From an uncultured Bacteroidales bacterium (GTDB taxonomy: Bacteria; Bacteroidota; Bacteroidia; Bacteroidales; P3), in the NCBI GenBank assembly GCA_900315335.1, contig OMYR01000017.1, positions 28,011-92,010 on the forward strand: 64,000 nt of DNA, given 5' to 3'. This document shows, piece after piece, positions 35,549 to 44,028 of this stretch. Every line of letters begins with the position of its first letter. Position 1 is the first letter of the stretch. The notes beneath the pieces are model-generated. The model ran no database searches. It was given only the letters and a program-made list of their open reading frames with translations, and had not been told where the DNA came from. Position numbers and translations under genes: made by a program.

Positions 35549-36505
35549 ATGAAGAGTTTGAGAATTGTATTTTTCGGTACGCCTGAGATTGCTGCCATAG
35601 AATTGGAGCATTTGGTGAGAAAAGGTTATAACGTTGTAGGAGTTGTTACCAATGTGGATAAACCGCAAGGTCGGGGAAAAGTTTTAACACCTTGTGAAGT
35701 TAAGATAAAGGCAGAGGAGTTAGGGTTAAGGGTATTGCAGCCGAAAAGTATGAAAGATGAGGAGTTTTTGCAAGAGTTGAAATCTTTGCAAGCCGATATT
35801 CAAATAGTGGTAGCCTTTCGCATGATGCCAAAGGTTGTGTATGCTATGCCAAAGTATGGTACATTTAATATGCACACATCACTTTTGCCTCAATACAGAG
35901 GTGCTGCTCCTATAAATTGGGCGATAATCAACGGCGAAAAACTTACCGGTATTACAACATTTCTATTGAATGACAAAATGGATTGTGGTGAAATTCTTTT
36001 ACAACAAGAAATAGAAATAACAGATACAATGAATGCCGAAGAATTATATAACATTATGGCAGAAAAAGGCAAAAAACTCATCACCGATACATTGGAGATG
36101 TTCGAGAGTGGAGAGGTAAAAACGATGAAACAAGATTTGTCTTTGCCAACTAAACCTGCTCCGAAGATTTTCAAACAAGATACGTACATAAATTGGGCTA
36201 ATTCGGCAAATAACGTAATAAATTTTATAAGAGGACTTGCCCCTTATCCGTCTGCAAAAGCGATATTTTTTGATTTTGACACCGAAAAAGAATATGAATT
36301 TAAGATTTTTGAGGCTAAAATATTCGATAAATCAATAAGAAACGCTATTGGAGATTTTTGGATTGAGGATAAAAGCAAAATATTGGTTCAGTGTTCGGAT
36401 TCTGTTTTAGAAATAACTGATTTGCAATTGAATGGAAAGAAACGAATGCCTGCAAAAGAATTGATAAAGGGTTTTAGAATAAATGGTGTATTGAAAAAAA
36501 AGTAA
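35549..36505 (+). CDS. fmt: Methionyl-tRNA formyltransferase
   Basis: A 318-residue enzyme formylating initiator Met-tRNA. IVFFGTPEIAA at 6-16; the NMHTSLLPQYRGAAPINWAI block at 107-126 has catalytic Asn107 and His109; Asp145 in NDKMDCGEIL completes the triad. A C-terminal OB-like domain runs from about 205. It follows ribH by 30 bases. Confidence 0.96.
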   Translation: MKSLRIVFFGTPEIAAIELEHLVRKGYNVVGVVTNVDKPQGRGKVLTPCEVKIKAEELGLRVLQPKSMKDEEFLQELKSLQADIQIVVAFRMMPKVVYAMPKYGTFNMHTSLLPQYRGAAPINWAIINGEKLTGITTFLLNDKMDCGEILLQQEIEITDTMNAEELYNIMAEKGKKLITDTLEMFESGEVKTMKQDLSLPTKPAPKIFKQDTYINWANSANNVINFIRGLAPYPSAKAIFFDFDTEKEYEFKIFEAKIFDKSIRNAIGDFWIEDKSKILVQCSDSVLEITDLQLNGKKRMPAKELIKGFRINGVLKKK

Positions 36506-36532
36506 TTTATTTTGAAAATATCTTTGTAAAAT

Positions 36533-36564
36533 TTTGTTGCATAATATTTTTTTGTATAACTTTG
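36533..36564 (+). promoter_or_regulatory. Canonical promoter for the HU gene
   Basis: TTTG (36533-36536), 20-base spacer, TAACTTTG (36557-36564). Confidence 0.75.
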
Positions 36565-36613
36565 CGTCTGTAAAATAATTAAGTAAATTAAACATTTAAA
36601 ACAATTAACAATT

Positions 36614-36895
36614 ATGACAAAAAAAGATTTTGCAGACAAGATGTCTGAATTAAGCGGTTTGACAAAAACAGATTCTATGAAAGCTTACGATGCGTTTATT
36701 TCCGCAGCACAAGATTATCTTATGAAAGGTGAGAAAGTAACTCTTATGGGCTTTGGTACATTGTCAATTCAAGAAAAACCTGCAAGAACCGCAAGAAACC
36801 CTCGTACAGGCGAAGCTATTGCAGTTGAGGCAAAGAAGGTCGTTAAATTCAAAGCAGGAAAAGAACTTAGCGAAAAAGTGGCAGTTAACAAATAA
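36614..36895 (+). CDS. HU-family DNA-binding protein
   Basis: A 93-residue nucleoid protein. The N-terminal helices (MTKKDFADKMSELSGLTKTDSMKAYDAF) form the dimer body, GFGTLSIQEKPARTARNPRTGEAI forms the DNA-grasping arms with the conserved Pro in RNPRTG, and VVKFKAGKELSEKV closes the fold. Own canonical promoter and a terminator, so monocistronic. As an abundant nucleoid protein it is a candidate to interact with the AT-rich 21-bp arrays, but nothing in sequence shows this. Confidence 0.95.
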   Translation: MTKKDFADKMSELSGLTKTDSMKAYDAFISAAQDYLMKGEKVTLMGFGTLSIQEKPARTARNPRTGEAIAVEAKKVVKFKAGKELSEKVAVNK

Positions 36896-36919
36896 AAAAT
36901 GATTATCTGAACTACATTT

Positions 36920-36957
36920 AAGTGGTCTGTTCTAAACAAAGAATTGACCACTTTTTT
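36920..36957 (+). terminator. Terminator of the HU gene
   Basis: 8-bp stem AAGTGGTC / GACCACTT, 18-base loop, then six T. Confidence 0.82.
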
Positions 36958-37124
36958 GTTTATTGCACTTGATTAAAAAGTTGCAAAGTCTTGCAAAATA
37001 TATTGTTTTCATCTATTGCTTTTTTGTTTTGCAGTATTTATAAAAACGATTAATGTTATCTTGCTTGGAATTGGTTATAAAAATTCTCTTTTCTATGTTG
37101 TTGAAAACAAGGTTTTACAAATGG

Positions 37125-37215
37125 CTGAAATGATTTCATTAATCAGTAAAATGATTAGAGATACTAAAAAAATAGTTAGTGTAATCATTTCAGCGATTAG
37201 CCCTAAAATTTCACA
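37125..37215. repeat. 21-bp repeat array 9
   Basis: Four units in the 505-base gap after HU. Cores: TGATTTCATTAATCAGT, TGATTAGAGATACTAAA and TAGTTAGTGTAATCATT. The rest of the gap (36958-37124 and 37216-37300) holds no supported gene. Confidence 0.82.
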
Positions 37216-37306
37216 TAGAACAAAAACTACAATACTCAAAAGTCCAAAAAACGTGATTGTTTGAAAATTATTCGATTTTTTGAGTCTTACTATTATAATT
37301 TTTTTG

Positions 37307-37314
37307 TAATTTTG
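37307..37314 (+). promoter_or_regulatory. -7 box for the acyl-CoA dehydrogenase gene
   Basis: TAATTTTG, 87 bases before the ATG. No well-placed -33 TTTG (the nearest spacing is 24). Confidence 0.5.
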
Positions 37315-37400
37315 TGCAATGATTGGGGTTATGTTTCTTTTGATAAGGAACATTCCAATTTTAATGATTATAATAATTAATTAATATAAAGACAGAAACA

Positions 37401-38540
37401 ATGGATTTCAACTTAACAAAACAGGAAAATTTGTTTTTGCAAATGATTCGTGAGTTTGCAGAAAACGAAGTAAAGCCGTTGGCAGCCGAGATTGATGAGG
37501 AAGAGAGATTTCCTATCGAAACGGTTGAAAAAATGAGTAAAATTGGTATCATGGGTATTCCTATTCCTAAACAATATGGCGGTCAGGGTGGAACGACTCA
37601 AATGTATTCTATGGCAGTTGAAGAATTATCTAAGGTTTGTGCAACTACCGGCGTTGTCGTTTCTGCTCATACTTCTTTGTGTGCAGAGCCTATTTTGATG
37701 TTTGGAACAGAGGAACAAAAAACGAAATATTTGCCAAAACTTGCATCAGGAGAGTGGATAGGAGCATTTGGTTTGACAGAGCCTAATGCAGGAACCGACG
37801 CTGCAATGCAACAGACCACAGCCGTTGATGCAGGAGATAAATGGATATTGAACGGTTCTAAGATTTTTATCACTAACGCTTCTTACGCAAATGTATATGT
37901 TGTTTTTGCGATGACCGATAAAAGTTTAGGCACAAAAGGTATCTCGGCATTCATTGTTGAAAAGGGATTTAAGGGATTTTCTATCGGTAAAAAAGAAAAG
38001 AAGTTAGGTATTCGCGGTTCTGCTACTTGTGAGTTGATTTTTGAAAATTGCGAAGTGCCGAAGGAAAATCTTTTAGGTAAAGAAGGCAAAGGATTCAAGA
38101 TTGCTATGATGACTTTGGACGGAGGTCGTTTGGGTATTGCTTCTCAGGCTTTGGGTATTGCACAGGGTGCTATGGACGAAACTGTTAAATATGTCAAAGA
38201 AAGAAAACAATTCGGCAGAGCCATAGGACAATTCCAAAACACTCAGTTTCAATTGGCTGATTTGGAAACAAAGATAAACGCTGCAAGATTTTTAGTTCGC
38301 AGTGCCGCTTCAAGAATAGATGCAGGATTGCCTTACAGCAAAGATGCTTCAATGGCTAAATTGTATGCGGCCGAAGTTGCAATGGAAATGACAACCAAAG
38401 CAATACAATTCCACGGAGGATATGGCTACACAAGAGAATATCCTGTTGAGCGTATGTTTAGAGATGCCAAGATTACCGAAATATACGAAGGAACATCAGA
38501 GGTTCAAAGAATGGTTATCGCATCACACCTATTGAAATAA
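37401..38540 (+). CDS. Acyl-CoA dehydrogenase (butyryl-CoA dehydrogenase-like)
   Basis: A 379-residue FAD flavoprotein. FGLTEPNAGTDAA is the first flavin/substrate motif; FITNASYANVYVVFAMT is the second; ERKQFGRAIGQFQNTQFQLAD and QFHGGYGYTREYPVERMFRDAKI follow. The catalytic base is E363 in IYEGTSEVQR. Length and motifs are those of short-chain enzymes (Bcd). It lies next to etfB-etfA, which supports butyryl-CoA dehydrogenase/Etf function, possibly electron-bifurcating. The other beta-oxidation genes (thl, hbd, crt) are absent nearby. Confidence 0.93.
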   Translation: MDFNLTKQENLFLQMIREFAENEVKPLAAEIDEEERFPIETVEKMSKIGIMGIPIPKQYGGQGGTTQMYSMAVEELSKVCATTGVVVSAHTSLCAEPILMFGTEEQKTKYLPKLASGEWIGAFGLTEPNAGTDAAMQQTTAVDAGDKWILNGSKIFITNASYANVYVVFAMTDKSLGTKGISAFIVEKGFKGFSIGKKEKKLGIRGSATCELIFENCEVPKENLLGKEGKGFKIAMMTLDGGRLGIASQALGIAQGAMDETVKYVKERKQFGRAIGQFQNTQFQLADLETKINAARFLVRSAASRIDAGLPYSKDASMAKLYAAEVAMEMTTKAIQFHGGYGYTREYPVERMFRDAKITEIYEGTSEVQRMVIASHLLK

Positions 38541-38624
38541 CATTGTATAAAAAACATAATGATTTGATTAAAATCCATAAAAGTTGTTTTAGTAGGTTTA
38601 ACAGATTAATAAGAGAGAATTAAA

Positions 38625-39407
38625 ATGAATATAGTAGTTTGTATAAAACAAGTACCCGACACGACAGAAGTTAAAATAGATCCAAAGACAGGTACTTTGA
38701 TAAGAGAAGGTGTGCCAAGTATTATGAACCCGGATGATAAGGGCGGTTTGGAATTGGCACTTAGATTAAAAGATGAATTTGGTGCAAATGTTACCGTTAT
38801 TACTATGGGTCTTCCACAAGCAGATGCCATTCTTAGAGAGGCATTGGCAATGGGAGCTGATAGAGCCATTCTTTTGACAGATAGAAAACTTGGCGGAGCT
38901 GATACGTTGGCTACTTCTCATGCTTTGGCCGGTGCATTGAAAGAATTGGATTATGATTTGGTAATTACAGGCCGTCAAGCGATAGATGGAGATACGGCAC
39001 AAGTCGGTCCTGAAATGGCAGAGCATTTGGATATTCCGCAAGTAACATATTTGGAAGATTGCAAATATGACGGAGATAAGACTTTGACAATTAAAAAGCA
39101 ATTGGAGGACGGTTACCAAATGGTAGAAGTACAACTGCCTTGTTTGGTTTCTGTATTGGCCTCTTCGTACAAACCTCGTTATATGACTGTGAGCGGTATT
39201 GTTGAGTGTTTCGATAAAGAAGTTGAGATTTGGAATGCAGACAAAATCCAATGCGATGAAGAAAAATTAGGAAAGAAAGGTTCTCCTACAAATGTTAAGA
39301 AATCATTTGCAAAAGGTTTGAAAGCAAAAGGAGAGGTGTTTGAAGTAGAACCGGAGGAAGCTGTTGAAATCATTATCAACAAACTTAAAGAAAAACACAT
39401 TATATAA
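38625..39407 (+). CDS. etfB: Electron transfer flavoprotein beta subunit
   Basis: A 260-residue EtfB/FixA protein. MNIVVCIKQVPDTTEVKID at the start, VTIMGLPQADAILREALAMGADRAILL-like segment at about 55-85, LVITGRQAIDGDTAQVGPEMAEHL near 107-130 and the VLASSYKPRYMTVSG recognition area are typical. It binds AMP or, in bifurcating Etf, a second FAD. Placed between the acyl-CoA dehydrogenase and etfA; forms the heterodimer with EtfA. Confidence 0.95.
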   Translation: MNIVVCIKQVPDTTEVKIDPKTGTLIREGVPSIMNPDDKGGLELALRLKDEFGANVTVITMGLPQADAILREALAMGADRAILLTDRKLGGADTLATSHALAGALKELDYDLVITGRQAIDGDTAQVGPEMAEHLDIPQVTYLEDCKYDGDKTLTIKKQLEDGYQMVEVQLPCLVSVLASSYKPRYMTVSGIVECFDKEVEIWNADKIQCDEEKLGKKGSPTNVKKSFAKGLKAKGEVFEVEPEEAVEIIINKLKEKHII

Positions 39408-39489
39408 TTGATAGATGTTTTTAGTTATCCATTCATAATTTTGATTGTGGATAAAAAAGAAAAGACATTTATTAAAAATTTAAGTAACG

Positions 39490-40491
39490 ATGAATAAAGA
39501 AGATTATAAAAATATATTTGTATTTGTTGAGCAAAGAGAAGGTCAAATACAAAATGTTGGCTTGGAACTTTTGGGAAAAGCAAGAGAGTTGGCCAATGAA
39601 CTCGGTCAAGAGGTTTATGCAATGTTTTTGGGAGATGGTATAAAATCTCAATCCAATGATTTGATTGCATACGGAGCAGATAAAGTGTTGTTGGTAGAGG
39701 ATAAAAGTTTGGCTGTATATACCACCGAACCATACACTCAGGCAATAGCTCAAATGATTAATGATTACAAACCTTCTATTGTGTTGATTGGTTCAACAAC
39801 GATAGGTAGAGACTTGGGTCCAAGAATATCTGCAAGAGTAAATACGGGACTTACAGCCGATTGTACTAAATTGGAGATAAACGAAGAAGATAAAGAGTTG
39901 TGGAGTACTCGTCCTGCTTTTGGCGGCAATCTAATGGCTACAATTGTTTGCTCTAATCACCGTCCTCAAATGAGTACCGTTCGTCCGGGCGTTATGCAAA
40001 AAATGGCAAAGGATGACAGTAGAAAAGGAGAGGTTATCGATGTGAAAATCAATTTCAATACAGACAAATTCAAAGTTAAAGTATTGGAAACCGTTAAGAA
40101 AGCATCTGAGGTTGATATTACGGAAGCCAAAGTTTTGGTATCAGGTGGTCGTGGTGTTTGTAATAAAGAAGGCTTTAAGAAGTTGGAAGATTTGGCAAAA
40201 GAACTTAAAGGCGAGATTTCAACATCAAGAGCAATGGTTGATGCAGGTATTATCGGACACGAGCGTCAAGTCGGTCAAACGGGTAAGACTGTTCGTCCCG
40301 ATTTGTATATGGCCTGTGGTATTTCGGGGGCAATCCAGCACCTTGCAGGTATGGAGTCAAGTGAATTTATTGTTGCAATCAACAAAGATAAATTTGCTCC
40401 TATTATGCAGATTGCAGACCTTGGTATCGTAGGTGATTTACACAAAATCATTCCTATGCTTACCGAAAGATTAAAGGCAGAGAAAAAATAA
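39490..40491 (+). CDS. etfA: Electron transfer flavoprotein alpha subunit
   Basis: A 333-residue EtfA/FixB. The N-terminal half holds the ELGQEVYAMFLGDG fold and DLGPRISARVNTGLTADCT. The C-terminal FAD domain has VSGGRGVCNKEGFKKLEDLA, GIIGHERQVGQTGKTVRPDLYMACGISGAIQHLAGM and NKDKFAPIMQIADLGIVGDLH. Third gene of the acyl-CoA dehydrogenase operon; the gap after it holds array 10. Confidence 0.96.
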   Translation: MNKEDYKNIFVFVEQREGQIQNVGLELLGKARELANELGQEVYAMFLGDGIKSQSNDLIAYGADKVLLVEDKSLAVYTTEPYTQAIAQMINDYKPSIVLIGSTTIGRDLGPRISARVNTGLTADCTKLEINEEDKELWSTRPAFGGNLMATIVCSNHRPQMSTVRPGVMQKMAKDDSRKGEVIDVKINFNTDKFKVKVLETVKKASEVDITEAKVLVSGGRGVCNKEGFKKLEDLAKELKGEISTSRAMVDAGIIGHERQVGQTGKTVRPDLYMACGISGAIQHLAGMESSEFIVAINKDKFAPIMQIADLGIVGDLHKIIPMLTERLKAEKK

Positions 40492-40532
40492 ATTTATAAT
40501 AAATAACAACAAAAAAGTCGTTAAGTAACGAA

Positions 40533-40620
40533 AATAATCAGTGATAATAATTTTTTAGTGTCTCACATTAATTTTTTAGTGTGTGAAATTAAAAAATTAA
40601 TGTGAGACACTAATTATTCT
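40533..40620. repeat. 21-bp repeat array 10 with a perfect 24-bp inverted repeat
   Basis: Four units between etfA and the transketolase gene. Outer units at 40555-40578 and 40590-40613 are exact reverse complements (24 bp, 11-base loop; core TTAGTGTCTCACATTAA). The transcript could form a strong hairpin, so this array may also end the etf transcript. No TAnnTTTG was found before the next gene; the closest is TTACTTTA near 40623. Confidence 0.88.
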
Positions 40621-40645
40621 TCGTTACTTTACGCAAAATTTAGAA

Positions 40646-41491
40646 ATGAAAAATATAGCAGAATTGCAGGATATTGCAACGCAGATAAGAAGAGATGTTT
40701 TGCGTATGGTCAATTCTTGCCAATCGGGACACCCTGGCGGAAGTTTGGGTTGTGCGGATTTATTTACGGCTCTTTATTTCAAGGAGATGAATATTGACCC
40801 TAAAAATTATACTCGTGGTGGCAAGGGAGAAGATATGTTTTTCCTTTCCATAGGACATATTGCTCCTGTTTGGTATAGTGCTTTGGCAAGAAGAGGATAT
40901 TTCCCTATTAAGGAGTTGGCTACTCTTCGTCAGTTGGGTTCTCGTTTGCAGGGACACCCTTCGTTTCATGGCAATTTGCCGGGAGTAAGAGTTGCTTCGG
41001 GTTCTCTTGGTCAGGGAATGAGCGTTGCCGTTGGTGCTGCTCTTGCAAAGAAAATGGATAAAGACGATAACCTTGTTTATTCTTTGCATGGCGACGGAGA
41101 GATAGAAGAAGGTCAAATTTGGGAGGCAGCTATGTTTGCCGGTGCAAATAAAGTGGATAACTTGATTAGTATCATTGACAGCAATGGCGTTCAGATTGAC
41201 GGACGTTGTAAGGATGTTTGCTGTTCTGATTCTTTGAAAGATAAATTTTTGGCATTTAAGTGGGACGTTTTGGAATGCAATGGTAACGATATGCAAGAGT
41301 TACTTGATACATTGGAAGAATGTAAAAAACACGCTCACAAAGGCAAACCTGTTATGCTTGTTATGCACACCAAAATGGGATATGGTGTCGATTTTATGGA
41401 AGATAATAACGGCTGGCATGGTAAGGCTCCAAACGATGAGCAAACCCAAAATGCGTTGTCTCAATTAAAGGAAACACTTGGCGATTATTAG
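40646..41491 (+). CDS. Transketolase, N-terminal half
   Basis: A 281-residue thiamine-diphosphate subunit. CQSGHPGGSLGCADLFTALYF (about 24-44) is the PP-domain start. The ThDP/Mg motif is G149-D-G-EIEEGQIWEAAMFA ending near IIDSNG. LGQGMSVAVGAALA and HTKMGYGVDFMEDNNGWHGK follow. Half-size transketolase that must pair with the C-terminal half encoded 1.4 kb downstream. Unusually, a VWA gene begins 2 bases after its stop. Confidence 0.95.
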   Translation: MKNIAELQDIATQIRRDVLRMVNSCQSGHPGGSLGCADLFTALYFKEMNIDPKNYTRGGKGEDMFFLSIGHIAPVWYSALARRGYFPIKELATLRQLGSRLQGHPSFHGNLPGVRVASGSLGQGMSVAVGAALAKKMDKDDNLVYSLHGDGEIEEGQIWEAAMFAGANKVDNLISIIDSNGVQIDGRCKDVCCSDSLKDKFLAFKWDVLECNGNDMQELLDTLEECKKHAHKGKPVMLVMHTKMGYGVDFMEDNNGWHGKAPNDEQTQNALSQLKETLGDY

Positions 41492-41493
41492 AA

Positions 41494-42900
41494 ATGGTTT
41501 TGAGGTTCCTGAAATATACGTTTGTAGCATTGTTGATTTTACCGTTTTGTGTTTATGGACAAAATAGTAAAACGACTCAACAAAACACGGAGAAGACAAG
41601 AATTTTGTTCATTGTGGATTGTTCTCACAATATGAACGAAAAATGGCAGAGTGCAACGAAGATAAAAATCACGCAGAACTTACTCGCCAATATTGTCGAT
41701 TCATTGTCTAATTACGATAATGTTGAGTGTGCTATACGTGTGTTCGGAAGCGAAAAAGACTATACTCTTGGTGATTGTGAAGATACTCATTTGTTAGTTC
41801 CTTTCTATCTTTTGAATCAAGATAACATTAAAGCGAAACTTAAAACCCTAACACCGAAAGGTACTTCTGCCGTTGCAAAATCTTTGGAGAAATGTGCGGA
41901 CGATTTTCCAAAAGACAAGCATAGCAGGAATATTGTTGTGATGATTGTTGATAATATTGATAAATGCGACGGTGATATAGATTTGATTTCAAAGACTATG
42001 CAAAAACAAGGCAAGTATATCAAACCTTTTATCATCGGTATCAGCAAGGGAATGAAAAACAATTACGAAAATTGCGGAATATATTACGAAGCAAAAGGGG
42101 AGATTGATTTTTCAAAAGCCTTAAACACTATCGTAAGACAAGCAGTCCATAACACAACAACGCAGGTTAATTTGCTTAATGATAAGAACGAAAATACGGA
42201 AACTGACATACCTTTGATGTTTTTTGATAGCGAAAATCATAAACTACGATATAGTTTTATGCATAGTCTATCTACGCAAGGAGTGAGTGATACTTTGGAA
42301 ATAGACCCACTGATAAATTATGACGTGGTTGCTATGACAATTCCACCTGTTGAGAAAAAAAACGTAACATTCTTAGCGGGCGAACACTCTGTAATAAATC
42401 TAAAAACACCGCAAGGAACGTTGTATATAAAGTATCTTAACAATGGAACGTCTTCTGCAAAACCTTATCCGGTTGCGGTAAAGAAAGCAGACGATAGTCA
42501 AACGATAAATGTACAAATGATTAATACCAAACAGAAATACTTGGTTGGCAAATACGATTTGGAGGTTATGACTTTGCCTATATTAACCCTAAAAGGAGTG
42601 GAAGTAGGTCAAAGTTCAACGACAACTATTGAAATACCTCAATCAGGATATTTGAGAATAGAAAAGCAAAAATCCGATATTATCGGTAGTATCTTTGTAC
42701 AAAAGGACGGCAAAACTTTTTGGGTACGTGATATTACGGAAGACAATTTGAAAGAAACGGTGGAATTGTTACCGGGCATCTATACCATTGTTGCTAAGAG
42801 TAGGAGTGCTTTGAAATCAAGCCAAACATTTACACAAGAAATAAAGATAGAGTCAAACAAGACGACAAATATTACTTTGGGCGTCAAACAAAACAAGTAA
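41494..42900 (+). CDS. Exported von Willebrand factor A-domain protein
   Basis: A 468-residue protein. Signal peptide 1-23 (LRFLKYTFVALLILPFCVYGQ). VWA domain at about 35-215 with a MIDAS site: D42-C-S44-H-N46, T124 in PKGTSA and D153 in MIVDNID. N46 replaces the usual second serine. The remaining 250 residues are probably beta-sandwich domains (repeats such as TLYIKYLNNGT and GYLRIEKQKSD). Exported to periplasm or surface; partner unknown. It is wedged between the two transketolase halves with 2- and 6-base spacers, so it is part of the same transcript. Confidence 0.88.
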   Translation: MVLRFLKYTFVALLILPFCVYGQNSKTTQQNTEKTRILFIVDCSHNMNEKWQSATKIKITQNLLANIVDSLSNYDNVECAIRVFGSEKDYTLGDCEDTHLLVPFYLLNQDNIKAKLKTLTPKGTSAVAKSLEKCADDFPKDKHSRNIVVMIVDNIDKCDGDIDLISKTMQKQGKYIKPFIIGISKGMKNNYENCGIYYEAKGEIDFSKALNTIVRQAVHNTTTQVNLLNDKNENTETDIPLMFFDSENHKLRYSFMHSLSTQGVSDTLEIDPLINYDVVAMTIPPVEKKNVTFLAGEHSVINLKTPQGTLYIKYLNNGTSSAKPYPVAVKKADDSQTINVQMINTKQKYLVGKYDLEVMTLPILTLKGVEVGQSSTTTIEIPQSGYLRIEKQKSDIIGSIFVQKDGKTFWVRDITEDNLKETVELLPGIYTIVAKSRSALKSSQTFTQEIKIESNKTTNITLGVKQNK

Positions 42901-42906
42901 TAAAAA

Positions 42907-43860
42907 ATGAAAGAATATAAAATCCTTGGAGAGAAAGACACTCGTAGCGGATTTGCAGAAGGTCTTTTACAAGCAGGAAAAGAAAACGAGAACGTTGTTG
43001 CACTTTGTGCAGATTTAACTCCGAGTGTTCGTATGGATTTGTTCGCAAAGGCTTTCCCGGAAAGATTTTTCCAAGTAGGTATTGCAGAAAGTAATATGGT
43101 AAGCATTGCTTCCGGAATGGCTTTGAGTGGAAAAATTCCTTTCGTAGGTTCATTTGCGGCATTTTCTGTTGGTAGAACTTACGACCAAATACGTCAGAGT
43201 GTGGCATATTCCGATACAAATGTTAAGATTGCAGGCTCTCATGCCGGTATTACATTAGGCGAAGATGGTGCAACACATCAGATATTGGAAGATATAGGTC
43301 TTATGCGTATGATGCCAAATATGGTTGTTATCAATCCTTGTGATTTCAATCAGACTAAGCAAGCCACAATAGCAGCAGCTAAATATGATGGTCCTGTATA
43401 TCTTCGTTATGGAAGACCGAAAGTTCCTGTATTTATTCCAGAGGATATGCCTTTTGAAATTGGTAAGGCTATCGTTTTGAATGAAGGAACAGACGTTACT
43501 TTGTTTGCAACTGGTCATTTGGTATGGCAAGCCCTTGAAGCATGCAAACAATTGGAAAGCGAAGGTATAAGTGCAGAAGTTATAAACATTCATACCATTA
43601 AACCGTTGGATAAAGAGTCTGTATTAAATTCTGTTAAGAAAACAAAATGCTGTGTATCTTGCGAAGAACATATGTTCAACGGTGGTTTATCAGATGCTAT
43701 TGCTCAAACATTGGCTATGAATATGCCGACACCTATGGAGTTCATTGGTGTTGATGATGAGTTTGGACAATCAGGAAAGCCTATGCAGTTAATGGAGCAT
43801 TATCATTTAATGGCAAAAGATATTGTCATTGCTGCAAAGAAAGTTATAAAAAGAAAATAA
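42907..43860 (+). CDS. Transketolase, C-terminal half
   Basis: A 317-residue subunit with the pyrimidine-binding domain. Catalytic E61 lies in FQVGIAESNMVSIASGMAL. HAGITLGEDGATHQILEDIGLMRMMPNM and VYLRYGRPKVPV follow. The C-terminal domain is from about 185 (EEHMFNGGLSDAIAQTL). Together with the N-terminal half it forms transketolase of the non-oxidative pentose phosphate pathway. Followed by a terminator-like hairpin and array 11. Confidence 0.95.
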   Translation: MKEYKILGEKDTRSGFAEGLLQAGKENENVVALCADLTPSVRMDLFAKAFPERFFQVGIAESNMVSIASGMALSGKIPFVGSFAAFSVGRTYDQIRQSVAYSDTNVKIAGSHAGITLGEDGATHQILEDIGLMRMMPNMVVINPCDFNQTKQATIAAAKYDGPVYLRYGRPKVPVFIPEDMPFEIGKAIVLNEGTDVTLFATGHLVWQALEACKQLESEGISAEVINIHTIKPLDKESVLNSVKKTKCCVSCEEHMFNGGLSDAIAQTLAMNMPTPMEFIGVDDEFGQSGKPMQLMEHYHLMAKDIVIAAKKVIKRK

Positions 43861-43881
43861 ATACTTGTCCATAACAGATAG

Positions 43882-43920
43882 GAAGCAACTTTATTGATAC
43901 AATGAAGTTGTTTCTTTCTG
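43882..43920 (+). terminator. Probable terminator of the transketolase operon
   Basis: 10-bp stem GAAGCAACTT / AAGTTGTTTC with one G-U pair, then TTTCTG. The T run is short. Confidence 0.55.
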
Positions 43921-43937
43921 TTGTTTAATATCATCGC

Positions 43938-44022
43938 AGTAATATGTGAAACTAATAAAATAATCAGTGAGATTAATAAAATAATCAGTGAAACTGATTG
44001 AATAGTATTAAACACTAAAAAA
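43938..44022. repeat. 21-bp repeat array 11
   Basis: Four units; cores TAATATGTGAAACTAAT, TAATCAGTGAGATTAAT, TAATCAGTGAAACTGAT and ATAGTATTAAACACTAA. It ends about 7 bases before the helicase ATG, so it occupies the place of that gene's promoter and leader. Confidence 0.87.
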
Positions 44023-44028
44023 ACGATT

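Noticed and set aside
37016..37264. Plus-strand 82-codon ORF after HU
   Set aside because: The second half is array 9; no promoter, motif or coding signature.
38766..39251. Minus-strand 161-codon ORF
   Set aside because: Shadow of etfB; the plus frame is clearly coding and the shadow shows no motif.
40760..41296. Minus-strand 178-codon ORF
   Set aside because: Antisense shadow of the transketolase N-terminal half.
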